Assembly (NCBI GenBank): GCA_016935315.1
Contig: JAFGRD010000036.1
Location: forward strand, 27,548-91,547
DNA: 64,000 bases
Source: Pirellulales bacterium
Lineage (GTDB): Bacteria; Planctomycetota; Planctomycetia; Pirellulales; Thermoguttaceae
Direction: 5' to 3'
How positions within the stretch are numbered: position 1 is the stretch's first letter; each line of letters starts with the position of its first letter. Below are positions 1 to 10,953 of the stretch, piece after piece. The position numbers and the translations under genes were made by a program. The notes beneath the pieces are model-generated. The model was not told the origin of the DNA. It searched no databases and saw nothing but the letters and a program-made list of their open reading frames with translations.

Positions 1-3000
1 AGAGCGGGTACTCCAGCTTGGCCTGGCCGTATGCGTCGCGGAAAAACAGCCGGAGAGCATGCTTGGGATTGCTGCCAATGGTGCTCTCGCTGCCGCGGAT
101 CCGCAGCCCAGCGTCGATCTGGAAGCCCTGGCCACCGTCCGGGCTGATCAGCTCGACCGACGTCGGCCGCTCCCACTCGATCCCGTCCTGCGACGCGTTA
201 ACGTAGATGCCGCTGGTCGAGTCGAAGAGATTGTCCAGATCGGTCACCAGAGAGATGGTGGGAATCGCCGTCAGCGCCGCGTCGAGTTGCGGTCCCCACG
301 TGGGATTGTTGACGATATCGGGGTCCATGCCGTAGTCGAAGACCTGGCCGTTGATCGCGCCCGACGGCCACCCGACCGGGGCGCCCCCCGTCGGCGACTG
401 CGCCATCACGTCGCCCAGGAAGACATAAGTCTGCGTGTCGACGTTGGTCGGATGGTAGCCCTCCTTAAAGGCCGCCGCCCGCAAGGTCGTCGTGCTGCTG
501 ATGGTCAACGGGCCGGTGTATTCAACGCCCGTGGCTTCGGTCGGCTCGCTGCCGTCGGTGGTGTAGCGAATGGTTGCGCCGGGAGTGTCGCTGTGGATGG
601 CCACCTGGAAGGGCGAGCTAAAAAAGCCGCGGTCGACGCTGAATCCCGTATCGCCCACGAAGTCGATGAAACCGGCCCCGTTGGGGCCTTGCGGCGTCGG
701 CTCGTCGAAGAATCGCTGGACCTTGTCGATCTTCGTGGTCGTCAGCTCGGGCAAGATCAGGAAGTCGTCGTCGCCCGCGCTCACGTTGAGCCCGTGAATC
801 GCCAGCAGGTTCGTTCCGGCCACCAAATTGCCGATCAATGCACTGAGATTGATCTGCTCGAATGCCGAGGAGTCCTCGTAGGGCCGTTCGGAACTGGCCG
901 CCGAATTCCAAGCGGGCAGCACGGGGGCGTTGCGTTGGGCCACCAATTGGCCGTTGAGGTAGGCCACGAACCCGTCGTTGTATTTGATCCGCAGCGTCAA
1001 CGTGTCCAGCGTGGTGGGATCGTCGACCTCGAAGGGGATCCGCGTCCAGAGCGACGCGTTGACGCCGCTCATCTCGGCGGCCACGTCGGTCTGAATCGCC
1101 CCGCCGAAGCCGGTAACCGCCAGCCCGCCCGACGCCGTGTCGCCCACCAGATCGAACACGTCGGCGTTGAACGAACTGTAGCTGCCCCTCGCGGCAAACA
1201 GCTCGAGCTCGGCGCCCAGGCTGCGCTCGAACGAGATGAGCCGCAGGTTGTACGCGCCCGGCTGGTCGATATGGAACGTGGCCAGCGTGTCGCCGGCCGA
1301 GCGAAGACCCGGATACGACGCGCCGTAGTCGTCGACGCCGTTGTCCAATTCCAGGCTGAATCCTTCGTCGCTGCTGACACCGAATGTCCAGTAGCCGGGC
1401 GCGGGAATGATGACGGTACCCGTGGCTTCGATCACGAAGTCGTCAACGTTGCCGTAGAGTGTCAATCCGGGAAAGGCGCTGTTGCCGGCATAGTGCCCGT
1501 CGCTGCCGATGTTGTAATAGTTGATGACCTCGGCCCTTGCGGCCGAGACGGACGACTGCAGCGCGGGCGTGTCGATAACCTCCTCGGCCTTGGCCAGGCT
1601 GTCGACGGCCACGTTCGCCTGGTAACAGGTCACCTCGAAGTTGGCCGGATCGGTTCGGAAACCGACGCCCGTGGTCGCCGGGCGAACGTCGCCGTCGAAA
1701 AACGGCACGTTCAGCGCCGGGTTCTGCGAGCCCTTGTTGGGCGTCTCCGTCGCCCGGAAGTTGGTCGCCGCGTTGTCGTCGGCGCCGCCGACGCGCTGCA
1801 GGGCCGTGCCGTTGACGAGATTGCCGACCGAGACGTTCTCGAATTCGGCCGTGCAAAGCACCCCGCCGCTGTGCGAGGTGACCATGATGCCGATTTCGAC
1901 GTCGCCGCTGAACGAGATCGTATCGGAGCCGATCTGGCTCCAGGAACTGCCGTCGGGCGAGGAGTACGCCGTAACCGTGTTACCCTGGCGCACCAGCCTC
2001 ACCCAGTAGGGAGCCTGGACGGAAGGGCCGGGCGTATGGCTGCTTCCGCCGCTGGTGACCGTGCGGCGCTGGAACGACACGCCGTTGCCGGGAGTCACGA
2101 CTGCCATTGCGTGGGCGCTGTCGGGCGCCATCGAATCGCGGATCATCACTCCGGCCTTCGCCCAACTGTCCGTGTTCTGTACGCTGATGACCTTGGCAAT
2201 CACCTCGGTGTCGCCGGAGTGGGTCTGGTGAACGAAACGAAAACTGTCCGAGTTGCCCCAGATGTCGCTACCGTTGCCTTGAATCGTCGTCACGCCGGTG
2301 GCCGGGTTGTAGGAGTCTGAGCCGGGCGTGGGGCCACCGATGTCGTCGCCCGGGTTGCCGGTGTTCCAGCCGCTGATGGCCAAGGAGGGGGCCGGGCCGG
2401 TCCACCGATCGCCCACCGTGATGTTGTTCAGTCCGTTGACGCTGACGTTCAGTGCCGCGATTTCCGCCTCGTCGTATCCCCACGGGAGGAAATCGACCAC
2501 GCTGCCGCCGTTGTCGACCACCATGGCCCAACCGTGGTCCTGATCCCAGGAGATGGGGCCGCCCCAGTAGTGGTCGCTGGCGCTGTCCGTCTTGTAGAGG
2601 ATCTCTCCCGCAGCCACTTGCGAAGGCAGGTTCCAGACCACCGGATTCACGGCGTTGATGTTGCCGGACGATGCGTTGTTGACCGCGACGAACCAGCCGG
2701 AGGTGTTGATGCTGCGATCCGAGACGTTCTGGATCTCGAGCCATTCGGGGCTCCCGCAGTCGATCTCGGTAATCACCACCCCGGAAGCGCCCACCGTCAC
2801 CGTGTCGGGCCACGCCGAATCGTTGTAGCCGGGCGCCGTCCAGTTCGCGGTCGCATCGCCGGCTGAAGGCACCAGATAGCTGAACTCGGCGCCTTCGGCG
2901 ACCAAGGTCGTCACTTCCTGCGTGATACCGTATGAGATGTTCTTGTACTGTTGGGGGAACTCCGGCGTGAAATGGTGGGCGACCGTGGTCCCGTCCGACG

Positions 3001-3436
3001 CGACCAGTGCCAGATACTCTCCGTCGCCGTTGAGCTCAAAATTGGTGTGCAATTCGGCCGGGTCGGGGCGATTCTTGTTCGACGCAAAAACGACCAGATA
3101 GTCGCCGGCGTCGATCGAGACCGCCGGAAACCGCCATTTCGCCAGATCGTTGGCGTCGTCGGTCAAGTACCAGCCTTCGAGGTCGAGTGCCGACGCATCG
3201 GGATTATGGATCTCGATCCAATCGGAGAAGTCGCCGTCCTCGTCGACCAGGCCGCCCTCGTTGATCGCCATGAACTCGCTGATCAGCGGGGTCGTGCCGT
3301 CCAGCACGAGCCGCGATTCAAGCGTTTCGAGAGTCGGTCGCCTTTTAAGCCGTGCGTCTGTTCGCCTGGGGCTCAGCAGCGTCTGACGTGCCCTGTTGGC
3401 CTTGCTCTTGAGAGTGCGCAGCACATCTACCTCCAT
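1..3436 (-). CDS. Giant secreted lamin-tail/CotH-like surface protein, C-terminus off the window
   Basis: An open frame of about 1145 codons runs without a stop off the left edge, so the C-terminus is missing. The N-terminus is basic and contains LETLESRLVLDG (about residues 36-47), resembling the LE-x-R-x-L-L segment at the start of many planctomycete exported proteins. Order by eye: lamin-tail-like domain (about 48-160), a second one (about 217-330), a concanavalin/LamG-like beta region (about 390-540), a PA14-like region (about 645-750), a chitobiase C-terminal-like module (about 930-990, with IRYTTDGSEPT), then the beginning of a CotH-like region (from about 1055). It is probably a cell-surface or secreted protein; no enzymatic activity can be assigned. 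The ATG at 3436 has GGAG 10 nt upstream, but an in-frame GTG at 3424 has GGAGG only 5 nt upstream and may be the true start. Confidence 0.8.
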   Translation of the reverse strand, partial: MEVDVLRTLKSKANRARQTLLSPRRTDARLKRRPTLETLESRLVLDGTTPLISEFMAINEGGLVDEDGDFSDWIEIHNPDASALDLEGWYLTDDANDLAKWRFPAVSIDAGDYLVVFASNKNRPDPAELHTNFELNGDGEYLALVASDGTTVAHHFTPEFPQQYKNISYGITQEVTTLVAEGAEFSYLVPSAGDATANWTAPGYNDSAWPDTVTVGASGVVITEIDCGSPEWLEIQNVSDRSINTSGWFVAVNNASSGNINAVNPVVWNLPSQVAAGEILYKTDSASDHYWGGPISWDQDHGWAMVVDNGGSVVDFLPWGYDEAEIAALNVSVNGLNNITVGDRWTGPAPSLAISGWNTGNPGDDIGGPTPGSDSYNPATGVTTIQGNGSDIWGNSDSFRFVHQTHSGDTEVIAKVISVQNTDSWAKAGVMIRDSMAPDSAHAMAVVTPGNGVSFQRRTVTSGGSSHTPGPSVQAPYWVRLVRQGNTVTAYSSPDGSSWSQIGSDTISFSGDVEIGIMVTSHSGGVLCTAEFENVSVGNLVNGTALQRVGGADDNAATNFRATETPNKGSQNPALNVPFFDGDVRPATTGVGFRTDPANFEVTCYQANVAVDSLAKAEEVIDTPALQSSVSAARAEVINYYNIGSDGHYAGNSAFPGLTLYGNVDDFVIEATGTVIIPAPGYWTFGVSSDEGFSLELDNGVDDYGASYPGLRSAGDTLATFHIDQPGAYNLRLISFERSLGAELELFAARGSYSSFNADVFDLVGDTASGGLAVTGFGGAIQTDVAAEMSGVNASLWTRIPFEVDDPTTLDTLTLRIKYNDGFVAYLNGQLVAQRNAPVLPAWNSAASSERPYEDSSAFEQINLSALIGNLVAGTNLLAIHGLNVSAGDDDFLILPELTTTKIDKVQRFFDEPTPQGPNGAGFIDFVGDTGFSVDRGFFSSPFQVAIHSDTPGATIRYTTDGSEPTEATGVEYTGPLTISSTTTLRAAAFKEGYHPTNVDTQTYVFLGDVMAQSPTGGAPVGWPSGAINGQVFDYGMDPDIVNNPTWGPQLDAALTAIPTISLVTDLDNLFDSTSGIYVNASQDGIEWERPTSVELISPDGGQGFQIDAGLRIRGSESTIGSNPKHALRLFFRDAYGQAKLEYPL

Positions 3437-3838
3437 TGAGTTTCTGCTCCGACACCCAGGGGGAAGCCATTCCGGACTCGAACAGGGCGAAGGGCGCTGA
3501 ACCGGCGGGGTTTACAGAGTCGTTCCGATTATGCACATTATGATGGATGTCCGCCAAAAACGCAACTTTCCGCTGCAATATCGAGGTTCCACAGTCTTTG
3601 GGTCGGTCACGCGGTCCGGGCAGACCGACTGGCCATCGCCGGCCGTGGCAGTCACGCTTGCCGGTGGTCGCCCCGCAGGTAAACGGAATCACAGGCTATG
3701 TTTCAGAGGGCTTGTCGGCCCGGGGCATTCCGGATAAACTGACCTATTCGGTACTTCCATTGGAGGTAGCCGGCGAGAACAGCCTCGGGGAAGGGGTGGA
3801 TTTCGGGACGGGCAGCCGACTGTTGCACAGCCGAGAGT
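3437..3838. other. Intergenic region between surface-protein gene and tRNA-Thr
   Basis: About 400 bp with no convincing gene on either strand. It must carry the promoter of the leftward surface-protein gene and of the rightward tRNA, since the two are divergent. Short open frames here look like GC-driven shadows. Confidence 0.5.
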
Positions 3839-3912
3839 GCCAGCGTAGCTTCAATTGGCAGAGCACCGCATTCGTAATGCGGGGGTTGTGGGTTCGACTC
3901 CCACCGCTGGCT
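3839..3912 (+). tRNA. tRNA-Thr (anticodon CGU)
   Basis: A complete cloverleaf can be folded. The 7-bp acceptor GCCAGCG (3839-3845) pairs perfectly with CGCTGGC (3905-3911), discriminator T at 3912. The anticodon stem is CCGCA/TGCGG around loop TTCGTAA, anticodon CGT at 3873-3875. The T arm is GTGGG-TTCGACT-CCCAC (3888-3904). The D arm GCTT/GAGC includes one T-G pair. CCA is not encoded. Anticodon CGU reads ACG threonine codons. Confidence 0.93.
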
Positions 3913-3985
3913 CTTGTGATAACTCCCGACGCCGCAACACGTTGCGGATTACCTGCCAGGCGGCAGCGCGGACCTCGAAACGTCG

Positions 3986-4011
3986 AAGCTACGGTGCATG
4001 CACCGTAGCTT
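3986..4011. promoter_or_regulatory. Perfect 26-bp palindrome upstream of TPR/alpha-CTD gene
   Basis: Two 13-nt arms (AAGCTACGGTGCA and its exact complement) abut with no spacer, 74 bp after the tRNA and 78 bp before the ATG at 4090. It could be an operator for a dimeric regulator. As RNA it could form a terminator-type stem for the tRNA transcript, although no T-run follows. Confidence 0.5.
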
Positions 4012-4089
4012 GAAGAGACCAAAGGGGATCGCCGGTGCCGTTTACAAAGAAGGCGTTTATTGGCGCGGCTTTTCAGGAGATGACAGGCG

Positions 4090-5412
4090 ATGGCGCAAGG
4101 CGTAGATTTCGATGTCAAGCACGTAGTGCTGTTCAATGGATCGTTCGGGCCCAGGGAAATCGACCAGTTGCAGGCCGCAATCGCCACCGACTATTCCCAT
4201 TACCGAACGCTTCGCGATGCAGTCTCCGAATTACAGAGTAAGGACGAACAGAGTCCCGCCAGCATGGTGCGCCTGGGCGTCTGCCAGTACTTGCTGGGGC
4301 GGTACTACGCGGCAATCGACTCCCTTAAGCAGGGGGACGGTGGGGCCCTGGCCCATTTCTATCTGGCAAGATCGCTGACTGCACGACACGAATTTGACGA
4401 AGCCCTGGCCGCCTACCAAGCGGCCGAAAAGGCCGGCTACGATTCGGACGCGTGCGCGTTGGGGCGCGCGTCCGCGCAGCGCCACGCGGGCGATCCGGAA
4501 GCCGCGCTCGGCACGCTCGACCACCTTTCCGGAGCCGTGGAACAGACGGCCGAGTATCTCACCGAACGCGCGACGACGGTGGCCGCCCTGGGCGGCAATC
4601 CCAATGAGGTGGTGGCCCTCTACGAGCGGGCCGTGGAAGCCGACCGCGACCACGCGGGAGCTCTGTTCGGCCTGGCCGTGGAAAACGATCGTCGCGGAAA
4701 CGATGACACCGCGCTGGAACTGTATAAACGGGCGGCCAACCGATTCCCCGCGCATGTCGGCTCGTTGCTGAATTTGGGCTTGCTCTACGAGGACCGGGGC
4801 CAGTATGACCGGGCGGCCCAGTGTTACCGGCGGGTCCTGGACGCCTACCCCGACCACCCCCGGGCGATGTTGTTCCTGAAGGACACGGAGGCCTCTAGCG
4901 ACCAATACTACGATGAGGACGCGCAGAAAAGACGCGACCGAATCAGCCAGGTGCTCAGTGTTCCCGTGACCGATTTCGAGTTGTCGGTCCGCAGCCGAAA
5001 CTGCCTGCAGAAAATGGGGATCATGACACTGGGCGACCTGTGCCGCTGCACCGAACAGGAATTGCTGGCGAGCAAGAACTTCGGCGAAACCAGCCTGGTC
5101 GAGATCAAGGAAATGGTCGCCTCGAAGGGCCTTCGGCTGGGACAATTCGCCCCCGAACGCCACGTCCCTGAAGTATTTGAGCCGGAAGCACTCAGCGAGG
5201 ACGAACAGGCTGTGCTGAACCGTCCGATCTCGGAGTTGAACCTGTCAGTCCGTGCCCGGAAGTGCATGATCCGCCTGGGCATCAACACGATCGGCGAGTT
5301 GTTGCGCCGTACCGGTGACGACCTGTTGGAGTGCAAGAACTTCGGCGTTACCAGTCTGAACGAAGTCCGCGAGAAGCTCTCGCTGCAAGGACTGAAACTC
5401 CGCGGGGAATAA
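4090..5412 (+). CDS. TPR protein with two RNA polymerase alpha-CTD-like domains
   Basis: 440 aa. Residues about 55-280 are TPR-like helical pairs (for example [22 protein letters not shown]). Residues about 291-350 and 377-437 each look like the C-terminal domain of the RNA polymerase alpha subunit (helix-hairpin-helix). The first copy keeps VRSRNC and NFG-x-TSL, matching E. coli R265, N268, G296 and S299, the UP-element contacts; K298 is replaced by Thr. The second copy keeps the Arg and the G/S pair but has Lys for N268. No alpha N-terminal assembly domain is present, so it is not rpoA. Inference: a DNA- or activator-binding adaptor using alpha-CTD folds with a TPR protein-binding arm. AGGAG at 4075-4079 supports the ATG. 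It lies 67 bp upstream of tgt. Confidence 0.8.
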   Translation: MAQGVDFDVKHVVLFNGSFGPREIDQLQAAIATDYSHYRTLRDAVSELQSKDEQSPASMVRLGVCQYLLGRYYAAIDSLKQGDGGALAHFYLARSLTARHEFDEALAAYQAAEKAGYDSDACALGRASAQRHAGDPEAALGTLDHLSGAVEQTAEYLTERATTVAALGGNPNEVVALYERAVEADRDHAGALFGLAVENDRRGNDDTALELYKRAANRFPAHVGSLLNLGLLYEDRGQYDRAAQCYRRVLDAYPDHPRAMLFLKDTEASSDQYYDEDAQKRRDRISQVLSVPVTDFELSVRSRNCLQKMGIMTLGDLCRCTEQELLASKNFGETSLVEIKEMVASKGLRLGQFAPERHVPEVFEPEALSEDEQAVLNRPISELNLSVRARKCMIRLGINTIGELLRRTGDDLLECKNFGVTSLNEVREKLSLQGLKLRGE

Positions 5413-5479
5413 GCGGCCCCTGGCGGCCCGCCTCCGAGAATCCGAGGCTGCGGTTTCCGCCGTCTGCATTACGCTACAA

Positions 5480-6598
<1,119 letters not shown>

Positions 6599-6773
6599 CG
6601 TCCAAAGGCCCCCTTGTCCGCTGTAATACAAGAGTTTATGATACTGGGCTACGATTACGATGGTGGGGGTCTGATTATCGGGCAGCGGTCGGGCCGCCGG
6701 CGCTGCTGCTGACAGCTTCGCAGACTTTGTTTTCGGGCCGAACAAGGCCCCAGCTTATGCAGAAAGAAGTGGG

Positions 6774-7151
6774 ATGTCTGTGGGTTCCCTATTGACGACT
6801 AGTTTGGTGTTGTTTGCGGCAGATAACGGCCCCCCCGGCCAACCCGGCAGCGGTTTGTTGAGCCTCCTTTTCCCCTTCCTGGCGATCGGCTTCCTGTTCT
6901 ACTTTTTGCTGATCCGCCCGCAACGCCAGGAGCAGGGCCGGCGGCAAGCGATGCTGGCCGCGGTGAAGAGGAACGACCGGGTGATCACGGCGGGGGGAAT
7001 CTACGGCGTGGTGACCAATGTCCACGCCGAGGCCGACGAAGTGACCGTCAAGGTCGATGAGGCGACTAACACCAAACTTCGGTTGACGCTCAGTTCCATT
7101 ACCCGCGTATTGAGCGACGAAGCATCGGATCCCAAGTCGCCGTCGAAGTGA
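6774..7151 (+). CDS. yajC: Preprotein translocase accessory subunit YajC
   Basis: 125 aa. One N-terminal membrane helix (about residues 22-45, LLSLLFPFLAIGFLFYFLLI) is followed by the family signature RPQRQEQ and a small basic soluble domain with ITAGGIYGVV. YajC binds SecDF-YidC at the inner membrane and assists protein export. The next gene is secDF, as expected, about 120 bp downstream. Confidence 0.93.
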   Translation: MSVGSLLTTSLVLFAADNGPPGQPGSGLLSLLFPFLAIGFLFYFLLIRPQRQEQGRRQAMLAAVKRNDRVITAGGIYGVVTNVHAEADEVTVKVDEATNTKLRLTLSSITRVLSDEASDPKSPSK

Positions 7152-7269
7152 GAGGCCCGCGGATCGCAACGATACTCGCGCTGCCGTCGCCGACCGCCCC
7201 GGCAGGGCGCTGGAGAACATCATCTCGACCCTATCGTCGTTGGAGCATTTTGCCGAGGAGCAATCGAGC

Positions 7270-10200
7270 ATGTCGAAGAACCGCTTTTCACAGGGGAATC
7301 GTGTCGGAACGTCGTTTCTGACGGCAAGCCTGTCGCTGGCGCTGCTGTGGCTTGCCCCGGCCTACGGCGCGGAGCCACCGACAGCCGACGTCAGCGAAGC
7401 GCAATCGGTCGACGACACCTCGGCGACGGTTGATTTCAGGATCCCGGCAACCGCAGAGAAGTTCCAGGAAGTCACGGTCGTCTACGGCCGCAGAGGAGGC
7501 GGCACGGAGAAGGACGCCTGGCAGAACCAGATCAAGCTGAAACCGCTGACCGGCGGCCAAGAGCGATACTCGGTCACGCTGACTGACATGAAGCCGGAAT
7601 CGTCGTATCTCTGCCGCGTTTGCACGACCGGCATCGACGGGACGAGCGAGACCTGGTCGAACACCATCGAGATTCGCACGACGTCGACACCGACTCCGTG
7701 GTACATCGTGCTGGGGCTGGCGGCGCTGGTTCTGGGGCTGCTGATAGTGCCGTTCCTTGTCGGTGGCTACGTGGCCCGTTTGTATCGCATGCCCGACCAC
7801 GGGTGGAAAATCGGACTGGCGCTTTGCACCTTGCTCTGCAGCATCGTGATCACGTGGGCCGGCTGGCCGCCGAAGCTCGGTATCGACCTCAGCGGCGGCG
7901 TGATCCTGGTCTACGAGGTCGATCCAGAGAAGAAAGAAGACCCGACCCAGCCACTTCCCGCGGACAAGATGAACGGACTGATTACCGCCGTCAGCCAACG
8001 AGTCAATCCCGGCGGTGTCAAGGAAGTGACCGTCCGTAAATACGGCGTGGAACAGATCGAAATCACGATTCCCAAGGTCGATGCCGCCGAGGCCCGACGG
8101 ATCGAGAAGATCGTCAGCCGGGCGGGAACACTGGAATTCCGCATCCTGGCCAACACGACCGATCACGCGGCGCTGATTGACCGGGCCCGCGCCGAAAGCG
8201 GCACCAAGTTGTTCGATCCCGCCGATCCCAAGAAACTGGAGGCCTGGTGGGTCCAAGTCTACATCGGCGAAAAGCCGGGTGACCGAGACCGCGCGGAAAT
8301 GCTCTTCAGCTATCCGGAAGTCGCCAAGCGAACGGTGGAACGGGGCGGCCGCGACGTCACGGAGATCCTGGTCGTCAAGGACCCGTTCGACGTGGAAGGT
8401 GGATACCTGAAGCAGGCCAGCCCGGGGATCGACCAGCGCGGCCAGCCGTGCGTCAAGTTCCAGTTCTATGACAGAGGGGGGCGGCGCTTCGCGGGCCTGA
8501 CGGGCCAGAACGGGCCCGACCCCGTAACGGGCTTCACGCGCAAGCTGGGGATCATCCTCAACGGATATCTCCGCACCGCACCGGCGATTCAGAGCACGAT
8601 TCACAACGAGGGCGAGATCACCGGCTCCTTCGACCGGGAGGAGGTCGACGACATCGTCAACGTGCTCAATGCCGGCAGCTTGCCGGCTGCCCTGACCGAA
8701 GAGCCGATCAGCCGACTGCAAACCGGGCCGACGCTCGGACGCGACACGATTGAAAAGGGACAGTGGGCCATGGTCGCATCGATGGTCATCGTGCTGCTGT
8801 TCATGCTGTTCTACTACCGTTTCTCCGGTATCGTGGCGTGCGGAGCTCTGCTGATGAACGTGGTCCTGATCCTGGCCGTGATGATCATGATCAAGGCTGC
8901 GTTCACCTTGCCGGGCCTGGCAGGGCTGGTGCTCACGGTCGGCATGGCGGTCGACGCCAACGTGCTGATCTTCGAGCGCATTCGCGAAGAGCTCGCCCGC
9001 GGCGCCGCGTTGCGCATGGCCATCCGCAACGGTTTCGGGCGGGCAACCACGACGATCGTCGACGCCAACGTGACTACGCTGATCACCGGCATCGTCCTCT
9101 ATGCGATCGGAACCGACCAGGTGAAGGGATTCGCCGTTACGCTGATCCTGGGCGTGACCTTGAGCATGTACACGGCGATTTTCTGCTCGCGCATCGTATT
9201 CGACATTGCCGAAAAGCGACGATGGATCAGCCATCTGTCGATGATGCGGATGCTCGGCGGAACCCGGATCGATTTCTTGGGGATGCGGCGCGTGGCCTTC
9301 GTAGCCTCGGCCGTGGTCATCGTGATCGGCCTGGTGGCCGTCGTGGCGCGGGGCAAGGGGCTGCTGGACATCGACTTCACCGGCGGTGTTTCGGTCACGG
9401 TGCTCTTCGACGAACCACAGGCGAAGGTTGCCGACGTGCGAAAAGCCCTCGAAACCCGCGCCAATCTGCCGGACCTGGCGGTCAGCGACGTGCAAATCAG
9501 CAACGAAGAACCGTTGAAGCGATTTGTGATCAACACCTCGCAGCCGGACATCACCGACGATGGTGGCAAGGTCACGCAGCAGGCCGTCGACGTGGTCGAG
9601 AGCCGAATTCAAAGCGTGTTTGGCGACAAACTGGCCTCCAACGTCGTGACCATCGACCGCATCGAGCCGATCGAGCCGAAGACCCGGCAGGCTGCGCCCG
9701 CGGTGGAAGAAGCGGCAACCGGTCCCGCGGCCAGGCTGGATACGCCCGCCAAGAATCGTAACGACCTGCCTGACGATACCGTTCTGGCGCTGGCCGATTC
9801 GGCCTCGGTGCCCACGACCTCGGCGGATGCGCCCGAGGCGAAAACGGCGCCAGCTATTGAGGCCGGCCCGAGCGAGGAACCTGCCGCCGAAACAGGACCG
9901 GCTGCCGAAGGTGACGCAGGAAAGGAACCTGCCGCCGAGGCAGGGCCGGAAGAGCCGACCGGCGGGGCGCCCGATCCTCCGGCAACTGCACCACCAGCAG
10001 CCGCGCCGCAAGCAGAGGCTCCCAAGGCGACGTCGGAACCACCTCGCGCCGATGCCGAAGCGGGCGAGACACCCACCGGCAAGCCCGCCGTGGTGCCCCG
10101 CGATGCGTCTGTCGGTGGAACCGAAGCGACATTGACGTTCGCCCACGAGATTACCTCCGAAACGCTGACGGAAATGCTGGCCAGCGAATTCGGGTCTGCG

Positions 10201-10950
10201 GAATCGGTGCCCAACGTGTTGCTTTCGAGTCCGGAGGAGGGATACGAAGAGGGCGACGGCCTGCCGTATGCCGTCTGGGACATCAAAATGGAGTTGCCGC
10301 TGGAACAAGCCAAGCCGCGGCTGGAGTCGCTCCAGAAGCGAGAAAGCGACACGCCCTTCTTTCCATCGTCGAACACGATCGGCGGCAAGGTGGCCGGCAG
10401 CACGCGGACCTTGGCAATCACGGCCCTGGTGGCAAGTCTGCTGTGCATCGTCGGCTATATTTGGATCCGGTTCCAACGCGTCGTGTTCGGATTGGCGGCC
10501 GTGGTGGCTCTGGTCCACGACGTGTTGGTCACGCTGGGCGTGATTGCCATCACCTTCTACTTGGCCAAGGTCCCTGGCGTGACCGAGGTGCTTCTGATCG
10601 ATCCCTTCAAGATCGGTCTGCCGGCGTTGGCGGCGTTTCTGACCATCATCGGGTATTCGCTCAACGACACGATCGTGGTCTTCGACCGAGTCCGCGAAGT
10701 CCGGGGCAAGGCGCCGCGACTGACTCCCGACATGGTCAATTCCAGCATCAACCAGACGCTGTCCCGAACGTTGCTCACGTCGTTGACCACGCTGGTCGTC
10801 GTGGTGATCTTGTACACCTTCGGCGGTCAAGGGATTCACGGGTTTGCGTTTGCATTGGTTGTCGGCGTCGTGGTGGGAACCTACAGCTCGGTCTTCGTGG
10901 CCTCGCCGGCCCTGGTGTGGATGAGCCGGTCCTCCGAAGCAAAGCAGTAG
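7270..10950 (+). CDS. secDF: SecDF single-chain protein-export protein with FN3-like and low-complexity inserts
   Basis: 1226 aa from the ATG at 7270, chosen because GAGGAG lies about 10 nt upstream; an ATG at 7240 would add 10 residues. SecD and SecF are fused, giving two RND half-modules that use the proton gradient to pull exported proteins across the membrane. After a signal peptide comes an FN3-like beta domain (about 30-135), then SecD (GIDLSGGVILVYEV; first periplasmic domain; GSLPAALTEE; AVDANVLIFERIREE) and SecF from about 670 (LLDIDFTGG; LNDTIVVFDRVRE). SecF carries about 150 residues of Ala/Pro/Glu/Thr-rich sequence (about 802-953, 9677-10130) inside its periplasmic domain. Other parts are well conserved. 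Confidence 0.93.
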   Translation: MSKNRFSQGNRVGTSFLTASLSLALLWLAPAYGAEPPTADVSEAQSVDDTSATVDFRIPATAEKFQEVTVVYGRRGGGTEKDAWQNQIKLKPLTGGQERYSVTLTDMKPESSYLCRVCTTGIDGTSETWSNTIEIRTTSTPTPWYIVLGLAALVLGLLIVPFLVGGYVARLYRMPDHGWKIGLALCTLLCSIVITWAGWPPKLGIDLSGGVILVYEVDPEKKEDPTQPLPADKMNGLITAVSQRVNPGGVKEVTVRKYGVEQIEITIPKVDAAEARRIEKIVSRAGTLEFRILANTTDHAALIDRARAESGTKLFDPADPKKLEAWWVQVYIGEKPGDRDRAEMLFSYPEVAKRTVERGGRDVTEILVVKDPFDVEGGYLKQASPGIDQRGQPCVKFQFYDRGGRRFAGLTGQNGPDPVTGFTRKLGIILNGYLRTAPAIQSTIHNEGEITGSFDREEVDDIVNVLNAGSLPAALTEEPISRLQTGPTLGRDTIEKGQWAMVASMVIVLLFMLFYYRFSGIVACGALLMNVVLILAVMIMIKAAFTLPGLAGLVLTVGMAVDANVLIFERIREELARGAALRMAIRNGFGRATTTIVDANVTTLITGIVLYAIGTDQVKGFAVTLILGVTLSMYTAIFCSRIVFDIAEKRRWISHLSMMRMLGGTRIDFLGMRRVAFVASAVVIVIGLVAVVARGKGLLDIDFTGGVSVTVLFDEPQAKVADVRKALETRANLPDLAVSDVQISNEEPLKRFVINTSQPDITDDGGKVTQQAVDVVESRIQSVFGDKLASNVVTIDRIEPIEPKTRQAAPAVEEAATGPAARLDTPAKNRNDLPDDTVLALADSASVPTTSADAPEAKTAPAIEAGPSEEPAAETGPAAEGDAGKEPAAEAGPEEPTGGAPDPPATAPPAAAPQAEAPKATSEPPRADAEAGETPTGKPAVVPRDASVGGTEATLTFAHEITSETLTEMLASEFGSAESVPNVLLSSPEEGYEEGDGLPYAVWDIKMELPLEQAKPRLESLQKRESDTPFFPSSNTIGGKVAGSTRTLAITALVASLLCIVGYIWIRFQRVVFGLAAVVALVHDVLVTLGVIAITFYLAKVPGVTEVLLIDPFKIGLPALAAFLTIIGYSLNDTIVVFDRVREVRGKAPRLTPDMVNSSINQTLSRTLLTSLTTLVVVVILYTFGGQGIHGFAFALVVGVVVGTYSSVFVASPALVWMSRSSEAKQ

Positions 10951-10953
10951 GCC

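Noticed and set aside
59..2320. 753-codon open frame on the plus strand
   Set aside because: It is antisense to the giant surface-protein frame, whose translation shows recognisable domains; the plus-strand product is Arg/Val-rich with no domain.
3744..4187. 147-codon minus-strand open frame (SGGSRTHNPRITNAVLCQLKL)
   Set aside because: It is the antisense translation of tRNA-Thr, a well-known false protein pattern.
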